A stretch of 64,000 bases of DNA from Mesobacillus jeotgali (GTDB lineage Bacteria > Bacillota > Bacilli > Bacillales > Cytobacillaceae), in NCBI RefSeq assembly GCF_002874535.1, contig NZ_CP025025.1, forward strand, positions 1,535,526-1,599,525, in the 5' to 3' direction. Positions within the stretch are counted from its first letter, which is position 1. Every line of letters starts with the position of its first letter. This document shows positions 8,902 through 18,142 of the stretch, piece by piece. The notes under the pieces were generated by a model. That model had not been told where the DNA came from and made no database searches. It saw only the letters and a list, made by a program, of their open reading frames with translations. The position numbers and the translations under genes are program-made.

Positions 8902-10159
8902 CATGTTATCTCAAGATGAAATTGATGCGCTTCTTAGAGGAACCTCTGATGAGGCAGAAGAAACAGAAAATACCATTAATGTAGATGACTATTTTTCTTT
9001 TATGGAAAGAGATGCGTTAGGAGAAATAGGGAATATATCATTTGGCAGTTCAGCTACCGCACTATCAACTTTATTGAACCAGAAGGTGGAAATTAATACC
9101 CCTACGGTTACAGTTGTGCACAAGTCAAAACTTGAAGATGAGTTTCCAGATCCTTATGTGGCCGTACAGGTTTATTACACAGAAGGGTTTACCGGCAGCA
9201 ATATGCTTGTTATCCAGCAAAATGATGCAGCGATTATCGCCGATTTAATGCTTGGAGGCGATGGATTGAACCCAAGGGAATTACTTGATGAAATCCAGCT
9301 GAGTGCCGTACAAGAGGCAATGAACCAGATGATGGGTTCTGCAGCAACTTCGATGTCGACAGTGTTCAGTAAGAGAGTCGATATTTCACCTCCAAATATA
9401 AACCTGTTGAATGTCGTTGAAGGTGAAGGCACTGAATCGATTCCAGAAGATGATATTTTGGTGAAAGTGTCCTTCTCGTTAAAAATTGGCAATTTAATAG
9501 ATTCAAATATTATGCAGCTTTTGCCAGTCACTTTCGCAAAAAGTCTGGTTGATGAATTATTGAATCCCGGTGGTTCACCGTCGCAAGCACCAGTACCTGA
9601 AACGCAGGCACCAATTATGCCGCAAAATAATCAGGTGGATATAAATAATTCAAATGCAAGTCAAGAACATCAGGACTACGCTCAATATCAGCAAGTCCAG
9701 CAGCCGGTGTATCAGGGCCATCAAGAGCAAATTTATAATCAGCAGCCAGCTAATCAGGGATTTCCACAAGGACATGGCTATTCTCAGCCAATGCAATCGG
9801 CACCACAGCATATAGGCAATGTGATGCCAGGCGCACAGCCAACGGTTCAACCCGCTGTATTCTCAAGTTTTGATACAGTACAGGTACAGCAGGCCGAGAC
9901 AAAGAACCTGGATATGCTGCTTGATATTCCGCTGCAGGTCACAGTTGAACTGGGCAGAACGAAACGTTCGGTTAGAGACATCCTCGAATTGGGATCGGGT
10001 TCAATCATCGAACTAGACAAACTAGCTGGAGAACCAGTCGATATTCTTGTCAATAATCGCCTGATTGCACAGGGTGAAGTAGTTGTTATTGATGAGAATT
10101 TTGGAGTCCGTGTTACGGATATAATCAGCCAGAGTGATCGCATTAAAAAATTGAAATAA
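8885..10159 (+). CDS. fliY: Flagellar motor switch phosphatase FliY
   Basis: FliY combines a CheY-P phosphatase domain with a FliN-like C-ring domain. The 424-residue product has an N-terminal CheY-binding peptide (MLSQDEIDALLRGTS). Two CheC-type active-site helices follow (RDALGEIGNISFGSSATAL and LSAVQEAMNQMMGSAATSM), each with the Glu and Asn used in catalysis. The C-terminal SpoA domain contains ILELGSGSIIELDKLAGEPV. Between them lies a Gln/Pro/Asn-rich linker of roughly 90 residues (encoded near 9570-9860), which makes the protein longer than the roughly 380-residue B. subtilis FliY. The start is the first ATG of ATGATG, after GGGGGGAG. Confidence 0.95.
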   Translation: MMVSDDMLSQDEIDALLRGTSDEAEETENTINVDDYFSFMERDALGEIGNISFGSSATALSTLLNQKVEINTPTVTVVHKSKLEDEFPDPYVAVQVYYTEGFTGSNMLVIQQNDAAIIADLMLGGDGLNPRELLDEIQLSAVQEAMNQMMGSAATSMSTVFSKRVDISPPNINLLNVVEGEGTESIPEDDILVKVSFSLKIGNLIDSNIMQLLPVTFAKSLVDELLNPGGSPSQAPVPETQAPIMPQNNQVDINNSNASQEHQDYAQYQQVQQPVYQGHQEQIYNQQPANQGFPQGHGYSQPMQSAPQHIGNVMPGAQPTVQPAVFSSFDTVQVQQAETKNLDMLLDIPLQVTVELGRTKRSVRDILELGSGSIIELDKLAGEPVDILVNNRLIAQGEVVVIDENFGVRVTDIISQSDRIKKLK

Positions 10160-10177
10160 TCTACAGGGGGAATTCCA

Positions 10178-10540
10178 ATGGCAAACAAGATTTTAGTCGT
10201 AGACGATGCGGCTTTCATGAGAATGATGATTAAGGATATTTTGACAAAAAACGGCTTCGAAGTCGTCGCAGAGGCAGCTGACGGTGCACAGGCACTTGAA
10301 AAATATAAAGAATTCCAGCCTGACCTTGTGACAATGGATATTACAATGCCAGAAATGGATGGCATCACTTCCTTAAAAGAAATCAAAAAAATCAACCCGA
10401 ACGCAAAGGTCATCATGTGTTCAGCAATGGGCCAGCAAGCGATGGTCATCGATGCAATCCAGGCTGGTGCTAAAGATTTCATCGTGAAACCTTTCCAGGC
10501 AGACCGCGTTATCGAAGCGATTTCAAAAACATTGGCTTAG
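10178..10540 (+). CDS. cheY: Chemotaxis response regulator CheY
   Basis: CheY is a single receiver domain of 120 residues; when phosphorylated by CheA it binds FliM and FliY and changes motor rotation. The acidic pair is in LVVDDAAFMR (Asp9, Asp10), the phosphorylated residue is Asp54 in VTMDITMPEMDG, and the conserved Lys is in DFIVKPFQ. Length and position match Bacillus CheY. A strong AGGGGG site precedes the ATG. Confidence 0.97.
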   Translation: MANKILVVDDAAFMRMMIKDILTKNGFEVVAEAADGAQALEKYKEFQPDLVTMDITMPEMDGITSLKEIKKINPNAKVIMCSAMGQQAMVIDAIQAGAKDFIVKPFQADRVIEAISKTLA

Positions 10541-10570
10541 TGAACTTTTATCATTTAGAGGGTGCGGCAA

Positions 10571-11224
10571 TTGTTAAGATTAATCCGAACTGCCTCGACA
10601 ATTCTTTTCCTATTAGCTGCTCTGTTCAGTCCGATTGGCTTGGCGAACGCAGAGCAGCTAAATAAAAGTGTGAAGGATTGTTTGAAAGATCAATCGTGTG
10701 ATGATGAACAGGCAGATAATACAACAAACATATCAGACGATAAAAAATCCCAGGTAGGGGTCAGTTTCCTTGATTTCGTCAGGATGATCCTTGCTACCGC
10801 GTTTGTGGCAGCATTAATTTACTTTCTCCTTAAATTCATCAATAAAAAGAGTATTGTATATAAAAGCTCGCAGCTTGTAGAGAACCTTGGAGGCACAAGC
10901 CTTGGCGCTAACAGGTCGGTCCAGATCGTTAAAGCGGGCAATAAGCTGCTCATCGTTGGAGTGGGAGAAAATATACAGCTATTAAAAGAAATAGACGACC
11001 CGGAAGAGTACAGCCAAGTCATTCAGGAATATAACAATAAAATGGAGCAGCTTGTACAGCCAAGCGATATTGTGACAAAGTTGCTTAAAAGAACGAAGAA
11101 AGATGGCGGCAATCAGCGTTCAGAATTTTCCGCGTTACTGAAGAATCAACTGAGTGATATGGCGAGCGGAAGAAAGAAAATGCTTGAGGAGATACAAAAG
11201 AAAGGGTCAGAAAAAGATGAATGA
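10571..11224 (+). CDS. fliO: Flagellar export gate assembly protein FliO/FliZ
   Basis: FliO (FliZ in Bacillus) helps assemble the FliP-FliQ-FliR gate. The 217-residue product has an N-terminal signal peptide ending near residue 27, a short acidic outer segment with two Cys, one membrane helix at about 65-90, and a basic cytoplasmic domain. I prefer the TTG at 10571, with AGAGGG about nine bases upstream, over the GTG at 10562, which directly touches that site. The 3' end overlaps fliP by eight bases. Confidence 0.88.
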   Translation: MLRLIRTASTILFLLAALFSPIGLANAEQLNKSVKDCLKDQSCDDEQADNTTNISDDKKSQVGVSFLDFVRMILATAFVAALIYFLLKFINKKSIVYKSSQLVENLGGTSLGANRSVQIVKAGNKLLIVGVGENIQLLKEIDDPEEYSQVIQEYNNKMEQLVQPSDIVTKLLKRTKKDGGNQRSEFSALLKNQLSDMASGRKKMLEEIQKKGSEKDE

Positions 11225-11882
11225 GTTTATGGAGTTTTTCAACAGCAGTACTCCTGAGAGTGTATCGACATCCGTAAAGCTGATGCTCCTGCTGACTGTA
11301 CTTTCTATTGCGCCAGGCATCTTAATTTTAATGACAAGTTTTACAAGGATCATCATCGTTCTTTCCTTTGTCAGAACGGCGCTTGCAACACAGCAAATGC
11401 CGCCCAACCAAGTGTTGGTCGGGCTTGCGATGTTCCTGTCATTCTTCATCATGGCACCAACTTTCCATGAAGTGAATGAACAGGCACTGACGCCTTTATT
11501 CAATGAAGAAATCAATTTGGAGCAAGCCTATGAGAGGGCATCTATCCCTTTCAAGGAGTTCATGAGTGCTCATACGAGGCAGAAGGATTTAGCATTATTC
11601 CTTGAATATTCAAAGGCTGACACGCCTGAATCCATTCAGGATATCCCTCTGACAGCTCTTGTCCCGGCATTTGCTATCAGTGAAATCAAAACCGCTTTCC
11701 AAATCGGGTTCATGATTTTCATCCCTTTTCTGGTGATTGATATGGTAGTGGCAAGTGTCCTTATGTCGATGGGTATGATGATGCTGCCGCCAGTCATGAT
11801 TTCACTTCCATTTAAAATTTTGCTTTTTGTCATGGTAGACGGATGGTATTTAGTCGTGAAATCGTTATTACAAAGTTTTTAA
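11217..11882 (+). CDS. fliP: Flagellar type III export gate protein FliP
   Basis: FliP is the main ring subunit of the export pore. The 221-residue protein shows the family core: ILILMTSFTRIIIVLSFVR, TQQMPPNQVLVGLAMFLSFF and a C-terminal helix pair ending in MMLPPVMISLPFKILLF. At least four hydrophobic segments are visible. The ATG at 11217 lies inside the last codons of fliO. Bacillus FliP proteins are about this length. Confidence 0.96.
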   Translation: MNEFMEFFNSSTPESVSTSVKLMLLLTVLSIAPGILILMTSFTRIIIVLSFVRTALATQQMPPNQVLVGLAMFLSFFIMAPTFHEVNEQALTPLFNEEINLEQAYERASIPFKEFMSAHTRQKDLALFLEYSKADTPESIQDIPLTALVPAFAISEIKTAFQIGFMIFIPFLVIDMVVASVLMSMGMMMLPPVMISLPFKILLFVMVDGWYLVVKSLLQSF

Positions 11883-11896
11883 GCAGGTGAATGAAA

Positions 11897-12166
11897 ATGA
11901 CTTCAGAAGCGGTTATTTCGATAGCTGAACGAGGAATTTATACAGTATTAATGATTTCAGGGCCTTTGCTGATTTTAGCGCTGGTAGTTGGTTTGATTGT
12001 CAGTATTTTTCAGGCAACAACGCAAATCCAGGAACAGACACTGGCTTTTGTTCCAAAGATTGTGGCCGTCCTTGTCGGAGTCGTTTTCTTTGGTCCGTGG
12101 ATGTTAAGTTATATGCTGAGCTATGCGAGTGAAATATTTTCAAATCTTACAAGGTTTGTAGGCTGA
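11897..12166 (+). CDS. fliQ: Flagellar export gate protein FliQ
   Basis: FliQ (89 residues) has two hydrophobic hairpin helices around the conserved IFQATTQIQEQTLAFVPKI motif. I chose the second of two close in-frame ATGs (11897), because the AGGTG at 11884-11888 is then at normal spacing and the length equals that of B. subtilis FliQ. The ATG at 11891 would add two residues. It sits between fliP and fliR as in all export gate clusters. Confidence 0.95.
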   Translation: MTSEAVISIAERGIYTVLMISGPLLILALVVGLIVSIFQATTQIQEQTLAFVPKIVAVLVGVVFFGPWMLSYMLSYASEIFSNLTRFVG

Positions 12167-12170
12167 TGAG

Positions 12171-12947
12171 ATGCTAGATTTTATTCCATCGTTTCCGGCA
12201 TTCCTGCTGGTTTTTGTAAGGGTGACGTCCTTTTTCTTGATGATGCCTTTATTTTCATATCGGACGATACCTGCATCACATAAAGTAGGGCTTGGATTCA
12301 TGCTTTCCATCATCATGTTCACTGCAATAGGTGCTCCAGAAATCGCAGTAGATAGCACGTATTTCATGCTGGTCATCAAGGAAGCAATGGTTGGATTATT
12401 CATAGGCTTCATTGCTGCGTTAATGATGGCTGCCATCCAGATAGCAGGGGGATTCATTGATTTTCAGATGGGGTTTGCGATTGCGAATGTCATCGACCCA
12501 CAGACTGGAGCGCAGAGTCCGCTGATGGGACAATATTTATATACGATCGCTCTTTTGTTTCTGCTGACAGTCAATGGCCATCATTTGTTGATGGATGGAA
12601 TATTTTACAGCTATGATTTTATCCCGATCGATCAGGTGATGATTCCGTTCGGAAATGAGAATATTGCAGAATTCATCATCCTGGCTTTTAACAAAATGTT
12701 CATTATTGCCTTCCAAATGTCCTTGCCGGTTGTCGGCAGCTTATTCCTGGTTGATGTTGCACTGGGAATTGTAGCGAGGACCGTCCCGCAATTGAATATA
12801 TTCGTTGTCGGACTGCCTGTTAAAATTGCTGTCAGCTTTCTCGTACTTATTGCGGTAATGGGCGTGCTGATAATGGTTATAACGGATCTATTTTCCACCA
12901 CTCTTGCGACAATGAGAGGATTGATGGAATTGATCGGAGGAGCTTAA
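12171..12947 (+). CDS. fliR: Flagellar export gate protein FliR
   Basis: FliR (258 residues) joins FliP and FliQ in the helical export gate. It is strongly hydrophobic, with about six helices, and carries the family segments FVRVTSFFLMMPLFSYRTIP and DFQMGFAIANVIDPQTGAQS. The start lies four bases after the fliQ stop, and the stop directly abuts the flhB start. Nothing unusual is visible. Confidence 0.95.
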   Translation: MLDFIPSFPAFLLVFVRVTSFFLMMPLFSYRTIPASHKVGLGFMLSIIMFTAIGAPEIAVDSTYFMLVIKEAMVGLFIGFIAALMMAAIQIAGGFIDFQMGFAIANVIDPQTGAQSPLMGQYLYTIALLFLLTVNGHHLLMDGIFYSYDFIPIDQVMIPFGNENIAEFIILAFNKMFIIAFQMSLPVVGSLFLVDVALGIVARTVPQLNIFVVGLPVKIAVSFLVLIAVMGVLIMVITDLFSTTLATMRGLMELIGGA

Positions 12948-14033
12948 ATGGAATTTATAAGGTTAGACCTGCAATTTTTTGCGGGAGAGAAGACAGAAAA
13001 AGCGACTCCTAAAAAGAGGCAGGACGCACGGAAAAAGGGACAGGTTGCCAAAAGCCAGGATGTCAATACAGCTATTGTCCTCCTTGCTGTGTTTTTGTTT
13101 TTGATGTTTTTTGGCAGTGTGATGATGGAGAGACTTATCGGAGTTCTTCGCCATTCCTTGCAAAACTATATGTTAATGGATTTGACAGCAAACAACATGG
13201 AATCCATTGTAATTGAAATTTTGGGTGAACTGATCATTTTCCTCGGCCCGGTCATGATTGTTGCGTTGATCGCAGGGGTGGCTGCCAATTACATTCAAGT
13301 TGGCTATATGTTTTCTACGGAAGCAATACAAATGAAACTTGAAAAAATTAATCCGATCAGCGGCTTCAAGAGAATCTTTTCCATGAGGGCTATCGTTGAA
13401 TTGCTAAAATCGATCCTCAAAATCACTTTTGTAGGAGTGATTGCTTTCTCAGTTCTGTGGTTGCGGTTGGACGAGGTACTTCTCCTCGCTAATAAGAGTG
13501 TGGGTGCTGCATTGGCAACTATTGCCGGGCTGACGCTCCAAATGGGCCTTTTTGCTTCCGGAGCATTGCTATTTTTATCATTATTGGATTATCTTTACCA
13601 AAAATATGATTATGAGAAAAGTATCCGTATGTCAAAGCAAGACTTGAAAGATGAGTATAAAAATATCGAAGGTGATCCTCTGATCAAGTCGAAAATCAAG
13701 CAGAAGCAAAGAGAGATGGCAATGCGGCGGATGATGCAAGAAGTCCCAAAAGCGGATGTGGTCATAACAAACCCGACCCATTTTGCGATTGCGTTAAAGT
13801 ATGACGAACAGAAGTCCGATGCTCCGATTGTTGTAGCAAAAGGTGTCGATTTTGTTGCACAGAAGATTAAATTGATTGCCAAGGAAAATGATATTATTTC
13901 TGTCGAGAACCGTCCTCTGGCAAGGGCTTTATACAGCCAGGCTGAAATCGGGGATGCCATTCCCGAGGAATTTTTCAAAGCGGTGGCAGAAATCCTGGCC
14001 TATGTGTATCAAACAAAAAATAAAGTGCTGTAA
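12948..14033 (+). CDS. flhB: Flagellar export switch protein FlhB
   Basis: FlhB (361 residues) changes export specificity after hook completion by cleaving itself. The N-terminus GEKTEKATPKKRQDARKKGQ is the family signature, four membrane helices follow, and the autocleavage motif Asn-Pro-Thr-His is at residues 275-278. The cytoplasmic C-terminal domain is complete. The ATG directly abuts the fliR stop codon, with GGAGG upstream within fliR. Confidence 0.97.
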   Translation: MEFIRLDLQFFAGEKTEKATPKKRQDARKKGQVAKSQDVNTAIVLLAVFLFLMFFGSVMMERLIGVLRHSLQNYMLMDLTANNMESIVIEILGELIIFLGPVMIVALIAGVAANYIQVGYMFSTEAIQMKLEKINPISGFKRIFSMRAIVELLKSILKITFVGVIAFSVLWLRLDEVLLLANKSVGAALATIAGLTLQMGLFASGALLFLSLLDYLYQKYDYEKSIRMSKQDLKDEYKNIEGDPLIKSKIKQKQREMAMRRMMQEVPKADVVITNPTHFAIALKYDEQKSDAPIVVAKGVDFVAQKIKLIAKENDIISVENRPLARALYSQAEIGDAIPEEFFKAVAEILAYVYQTKNKVL

Positions 14034-14067
14034 TTCTTAGGTATGCAGTGTTTAGGAGAGAAGTACT

Positions 14068-16104
14068 ATGTCAGCAAGAGACCTGTCCGTCCTGCTTAGT
14101 GTCATATTAATCGTAGCCATGTTGATCATTCCTTTTCCGCCATGGCTATTAAGTGTACTAATCATGGTAAACATCTCAATTGCACTTCTGGTGCTATTGA
14201 ACACAATGAATATGACCGAGCCGCTCCAGTTTTCTGTTTTTCCTTCACTGCTGCTGTTGTTAACTTTATTCAGGCTTGGCTTGAATGTATCGACAACACG
14301 TTCAATTCTGTCAAAAGGTGAAGCCGGAGGGGTGGTTGAAACCTTCGGGACCTTCGTTGTCGGGGGGAATGTTGTTGTCGGGATGGTCGTGTTCCTGATC
14401 TTGATCATTATCCAATTCATCGTCATCACGAAAGGTTCAGAGCGTGTGTCAGAGGTTGCAGCAAGGTTTACACTTGATGCGATGCCAGGTAAGCAAATGA
14501 GTATTGATGCTGATTTGAATGCCGGGATGATTTCTGAACAGCAGGCGCGAGAACGACGGGAAAAAGTAAGCCGTGAAGCCGATTTTTACGGCGCGATGGA
14601 CGGTGCGAGTAAATTCGTAAAAGGAGATGCGATAGCGGGGATCATCATCGTTCTAATCAACTTGATCTTCGGGATTGTCATCGGCATGACTCAATTAGGG
14701 TTAAGCATTGGAGATTCAGCACAAAAATTCTCGCTATTGACAGTAGGAGATGGGATTGTCAGTCAAATTCCGGCACTGCTTATTTCGACAGCGACGGGTA
14801 TAGTGGTTACACGTGCTGCGTCTGACGGTAATCTTGGAATTGATATTACCTCACAGTTACTTGCTTATCCTAAAATGCTGTATGTCGGAGCAGCAACGAT
14901 TTTCCTGTTAGGGTTTTTTACGCCAATCCACGATATGCTCACAATTCCAATCGCGGCACTGATGGCTTTTGGCGGCTACTCTTTCTCCCGTATTCCAGAG
15001 CCGGATAAACAGCAATTGCAGGAAATGGAAGAAGACATTCAGATGGATGAGATGAAGAGTCCTGAAAGTGTTGTAAATCTATTAAATGTTGATCCGATTG
15101 AGTTTGAATTCGGCTATGGGTTGATCCCGCTTGCAGACGCTAATCAGGGAGGAGACCTACTTGACCGGATTGTCATGATAAGAAGGCAGCTGGCCATTGA
15201 GCTTGGACTGGTCATTCCCGTGGTCAGGATCCGGGACAATATTCAGCTCCAGCCTAATGAATACAGACTAAAAATCAAAGGGAACGAAATGGCAAGGGGA
15301 GAATTACTCCTAGATCATTATCTGGCAATGAGTCCTGGTATTGATGATGATTCTATTGAAGGAATCGATACAATCGAACCAAGCTTCGGTTTGCCTGCTA
15401 AATGGATCACGGAAGAAATGAAGGAACAGGCTGAAATCTTCGGATACACCGTTGTCGATCCGCCTTCAGTTGTGTCGACCCATATTACTGAAGTGATCAA
15501 GGCTAATGCACATGAACTGCTGGGAAGACAGGAAACGAAGCAACTGATCGATCACCTTCGTGAAAGCTACCCGATCCTTGTCGAGGAAGCAACACCTAAT
15601 CCATTATCAGTTGGTGAAATTCAAAAAGTACTTGGAAAGCTGCTTAAGGAGAATGTATCAATCAGGAATCTGCCGATTATCTTCGAAACTCTTGCTGATT
15701 ACGGAAAAGTAACAACAGATACAGATATCCTTGCTGAATACGTGCGGCAGGCGCTTGCTAGGCAAATCACGAACCAGTATTCGCGAAATGGAGAAACCTT
15801 AAAGGTGATTACACTATCAGGACGAGTGGAAAAGGTAATTGCAGAAGGTGTCCAGCAAACAGAGCACGGAAACTACTTATCTCTTGACCCGGCAGTTTCT
15901 CAAGGGATTTTGGAATCGGTGGCAAACCAGGTTGAGCAATTGAGCATAATGGAACAAACACCGATTATTTTATGCTCACCTGCGGTCAGGATGTATGTAC
16001 GCCAGTTAACTGAAAGGTATTTTGCGCAAATTCCTGTATTGTCTTATAACGAACTTGAAGCAAATGTTGAAGTCCAAAGTGTCGGAGTGGTGAATGTAGA
16101 ATGA
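14068..16104 (+). CDS. flhA: Flagellar export gate protein FlhA
   Basis: FlhA (678 residues) forms the nine-subunit cytoplasmic ring that receives export substrates. The N-terminal half has about eight membrane helices and the FHIPEP-family signature region LFRLGLNVSTTRSILSKGEA. The linker has FYGAMDGASKFVKGDAIAG, and the C-terminal half is the soluble substrate-docking domain with LLGRQETKQLIDHL. It is the expected length, with AGGAG before the ATG. The stop overlaps the flhF start. Confidence 0.97.
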   Translation: MSARDLSVLLSVILIVAMLIIPFPPWLLSVLIMVNISIALLVLLNTMNMTEPLQFSVFPSLLLLLTLFRLGLNVSTTRSILSKGEAGGVVETFGTFVVGGNVVVGMVVFLILIIIQFIVITKGSERVSEVAARFTLDAMPGKQMSIDADLNAGMISEQQARERREKVSREADFYGAMDGASKFVKGDAIAGIIIVLINLIFGIVIGMTQLGLSIGDSAQKFSLLTVGDGIVSQIPALLISTATGIVVTRAASDGNLGIDITSQLLAYPKMLYVGAATIFLLGFFTPIHDMLTIPIAALMAFGGYSFSRIPEPDKQQLQEMEEDIQMDEMKSPESVVNLLNVDPIEFEFGYGLIPLADANQGGDLLDRIVMIRRQLAIELGLVIPVVRIRDNIQLQPNEYRLKIKGNEMARGELLLDHYLAMSPGIDDDSIEGIDTIEPSFGLPAKWITEEMKEQAEIFGYTVVDPPSVVSTHITEVIKANAHELLGRQETKQLIDHLRESYPILVEEATPNPLSVGEIQKVLGKLLKENVSIRNLPIIFETLADYGKVTTDTDILAEYVRQALARQITNQYSRNGETLKVITLSGRVEKVIAEGVQQTEHGNYLSLDPAVSQGILESVANQVEQLSIMEQTPIILCSPAVRMYVRQLTERYFAQIPVLSYNELEANVEVQSVGVVNVE

Positions 16105-17276
16105 AAGTAAAAAAGTATACAGCTTCATCCATGCCGGAAGCAATGAAATTAGTCAGAGGGGAATTGGGAAGTGATGCAGTAATCCTGAACTCTCGTGTCG
16201 TCCAGACAGGAGGGTTCATGGGCTTTTTTAAGAAAAATAGCATTGAGGTAATTGCCGCCATTGACCCAGACACTGAAGTGAATCCAAAACCTGCCAGTAT
16301 GGATAAGCCAAATAAATTTAAGCCGTCCGTGAACGATGGCGAATTAAAAAAAGACACACAAACTGTAAGGATGAACCCTATAACGGAAACACCTCGAAAA
16401 GCCGACAAGGATCTTTTAAAAGAAATATCTCAGCTTAAGGAATTGTTAAAGGGAACGGGGAAATCCGAAGGGGTCTCTTTGCCAGAACCAGTGAGCAGAC
16501 AAATCCAATACTTGAGAGATCAGGAAGTAGACCATGAGATCATTGATGAATTGGCTGCAGTCCTTCTTGAAAAGTGGTACCTCGGCGGAGCTAAAGCAAG
16601 TGATGAGGAAATCAATGAATGGATTGGCACAGCTGTTGGACACAGGCTTTCTCCACTTTCTTTTGAAGGTGTTTCATTTAAAAAGAAGTTCGTCAATGTC
16701 ATTGGACCGACTGGAGTAGGGAAAACGACAACGCTGGCAAAGGTTGCTGCTGAATGTGTATTGAAGCATCAGAAGAAGGTGGCTTTTATTACGACAGACA
16801 CCTATCGAATTGCGGCAATTGAGCAGTTGAAAACATATGCCAAAATCCTCGATGTCCCAATCGAGGTTTGCTACAATCTGGATGATTTCAAGGCTGCAAC
16901 AGATAAATTCGCTGAGTATGACCTTGTCTTTATTGATACAGCTGGACGGAATTTCAGAAATCAAAAATATGTAAACGATTTGAAAAATGTGATTGATTTT
17001 GGTAAGGATATGGAAACCTACCTTGTCCTCGCTTTGACTGCGAAACAAAAAGATATGGAAGAAATACGCAAGCAATTTTCACTGATTCATATTGATCAAT
17101 TCATTTTTACTAAATTGGATGAAACGGCGGTTTACGGGTCGATGCTTAATATGGCAATAAAGTTCTCGACTGGAATTGCCTATTTGACCAATGGACAAGA
17201 TGTGCCAGATGACCTGATCGAGGCAAATCCTGAAATGATTGCAAAAACTATCCTTGGAGCAAGCACCTATGAATGA
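16101..17276 (+). CDS. flhF: Flagellar placement GTPase FlhF
   Basis: FlhF is an SRP-type GTPase that sets flagellar position and number. The 391-residue product has a basic N-terminal B domain, a helical N domain, and a G domain with the P loop GPTGVGKTTT at residues 202-211. The G2-G4 region follows with TTDTYRIAAIEQL, DTAGRNFRNQ and TKLDET. The ATG overlaps the flhA stop by four bases. The partner flhG follows directly, as expected. Confidence 0.96.
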   Translation: MKVKKYTASSMPEAMKLVRGELGSDAVILNSRVVQTGGFMGFFKKNSIEVIAAIDPDTEVNPKPASMDKPNKFKPSVNDGELKKDTQTVRMNPITETPRKADKDLLKEISQLKELLKGTGKSEGVSLPEPVSRQIQYLRDQEVDHEIIDELAAVLLEKWYLGGAKASDEEINEWIGTAVGHRLSPLSFEGVSFKKKFVNVIGPTGVGKTTTLAKVAAECVLKHQKKVAFITTDTYRIAAIEQLKTYAKILDVPIEVCYNLDDFKAATDKFAEYDLVFIDTAGRNFRNQKYVNDLKNVIDFGKDMETYLVLALTAKQKDMEEIRKQFSLIHIDQFIFTKLDETAVYGSMLNMAIKFSTGIAYLTNGQDVPDDLIEANPEMIAKTILGASTYE

Positions 17277-18135
17277 CCAGGCAGAAAAATTAAGAAACCG
17301 TCTTAAAATGGATACTCCAGCGAAGGAAGCGAAAACACTTGCAGTGGTCAGCGGTAAGGGGGGAGTCGGCAAATCGAATTTCTCACTTAACTTCTCAATT
17401 TCTCTTGCCAAAAAGGGCTTCAAGGTATTGCTGTTTGATCTTGATATAGGAATGGGGAATATCGAGATTTTAATGGGTAAAAATTCTTCGCTCTCCATTG
17501 CCGATTTCCTTTCAGGCAAATCCTCGATGGAGGAAGTTATTTTTCAGGGTCCGCACGGCGTCGAGTATATTTCAGGTGGTACAGGATTAAGCCAGTTGGT
17601 CAGGATGGACCGTGATAGCGTCGAATATTTTACTTCCAGCTTAAGTGAAGTACTAAGGAAGTATGATTATCTTATTTTTGATATGGGAGCCGGATTGAAC
17701 GAAGAAACATTATCAATCCTGCTATCTGTAAACGAAATATTCGTAATCACTACGACTGAACCAACTTCATTGATGGATGCATACGCCACTATGAAGTTCA
17801 TCCATCTTGCAGATTCAGAATTGCCTTTCTATTTAGTGGTTAACAGGGCGGGTTCTGCAAAGGAGGGCAATGACACGATGGCAAGGCTCGAGGATGTTCT
17901 TGTGAAATTTTTGGGCAGGACGCCTACCAAGCTAGGGATACTGCCAGATGATAAAACAGTTCAGGAAGCCGTGAAACGCCAAATCCCTTTTACAATGTTC
18001 AATGAAAGGTCACAAGCTTCTAAAGGAATGGCAGCGATTATCGAAAAATATATCAATAAAGAGAGCTACAATGCCGAAAAGAGAGATAAGAGGAGTTTTA
18101 CAGCAAGATTGAAGCAATTCCTTTTCGAAAGGTAG
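17269..18135 (+). CDS. flhG: MinD-like ATPase FlhG
   Basis: FlhG (YlxH/FleN) is a ParA/MinD-family ATPase that limits flagellar number and stimulates FlhF. The 288-residue protein has the deviant Walker A GKGGVGKS at residues 29-36, a Walker B FDLDIGMGN, and a C-terminal amphipathic helix (FTARLKQFLFER) likely to bind membrane. The N-terminal EKLRNRL segment matches the part that activates FlhF. The ATG at 17269 overlaps the end of flhF. Confidence 0.95.
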   Translation: MNDQAEKLRNRLKMDTPAKEAKTLAVVSGKGGVGKSNFSLNFSISLAKKGFKVLLFDLDIGMGNIEILMGKNSSLSIADFLSGKSSMEEVIFQGPHGVEYISGGTGLSQLVRMDRDSVEYFTSSLSEVLRKYDYLIFDMGAGLNEETLSILLSVNEIFVITTTEPTSLMDAYATMKFIHLADSELPFYLVVNRAGSAKEGNDTMARLEDVLVKFLGRTPTKLGILPDDKTVQEAVKRQIPFTMFNERSQASKGMAAIIEKYINKESYNAEKRDKRSFTARLKQFLFER

Positions 18136-18142
18136 TGGTCGA

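Noticed and set aside
9847-10482. 211-residue open frame on the - strand
   Set aside because: It lies wholly opposite fliY and cheY, is rich in Ser/Ile as expected for a reverse reading, and has no ribosome site. The same applies to other long reverse frames, such as 32915-33736, 50632-51279 and 27051-27650.
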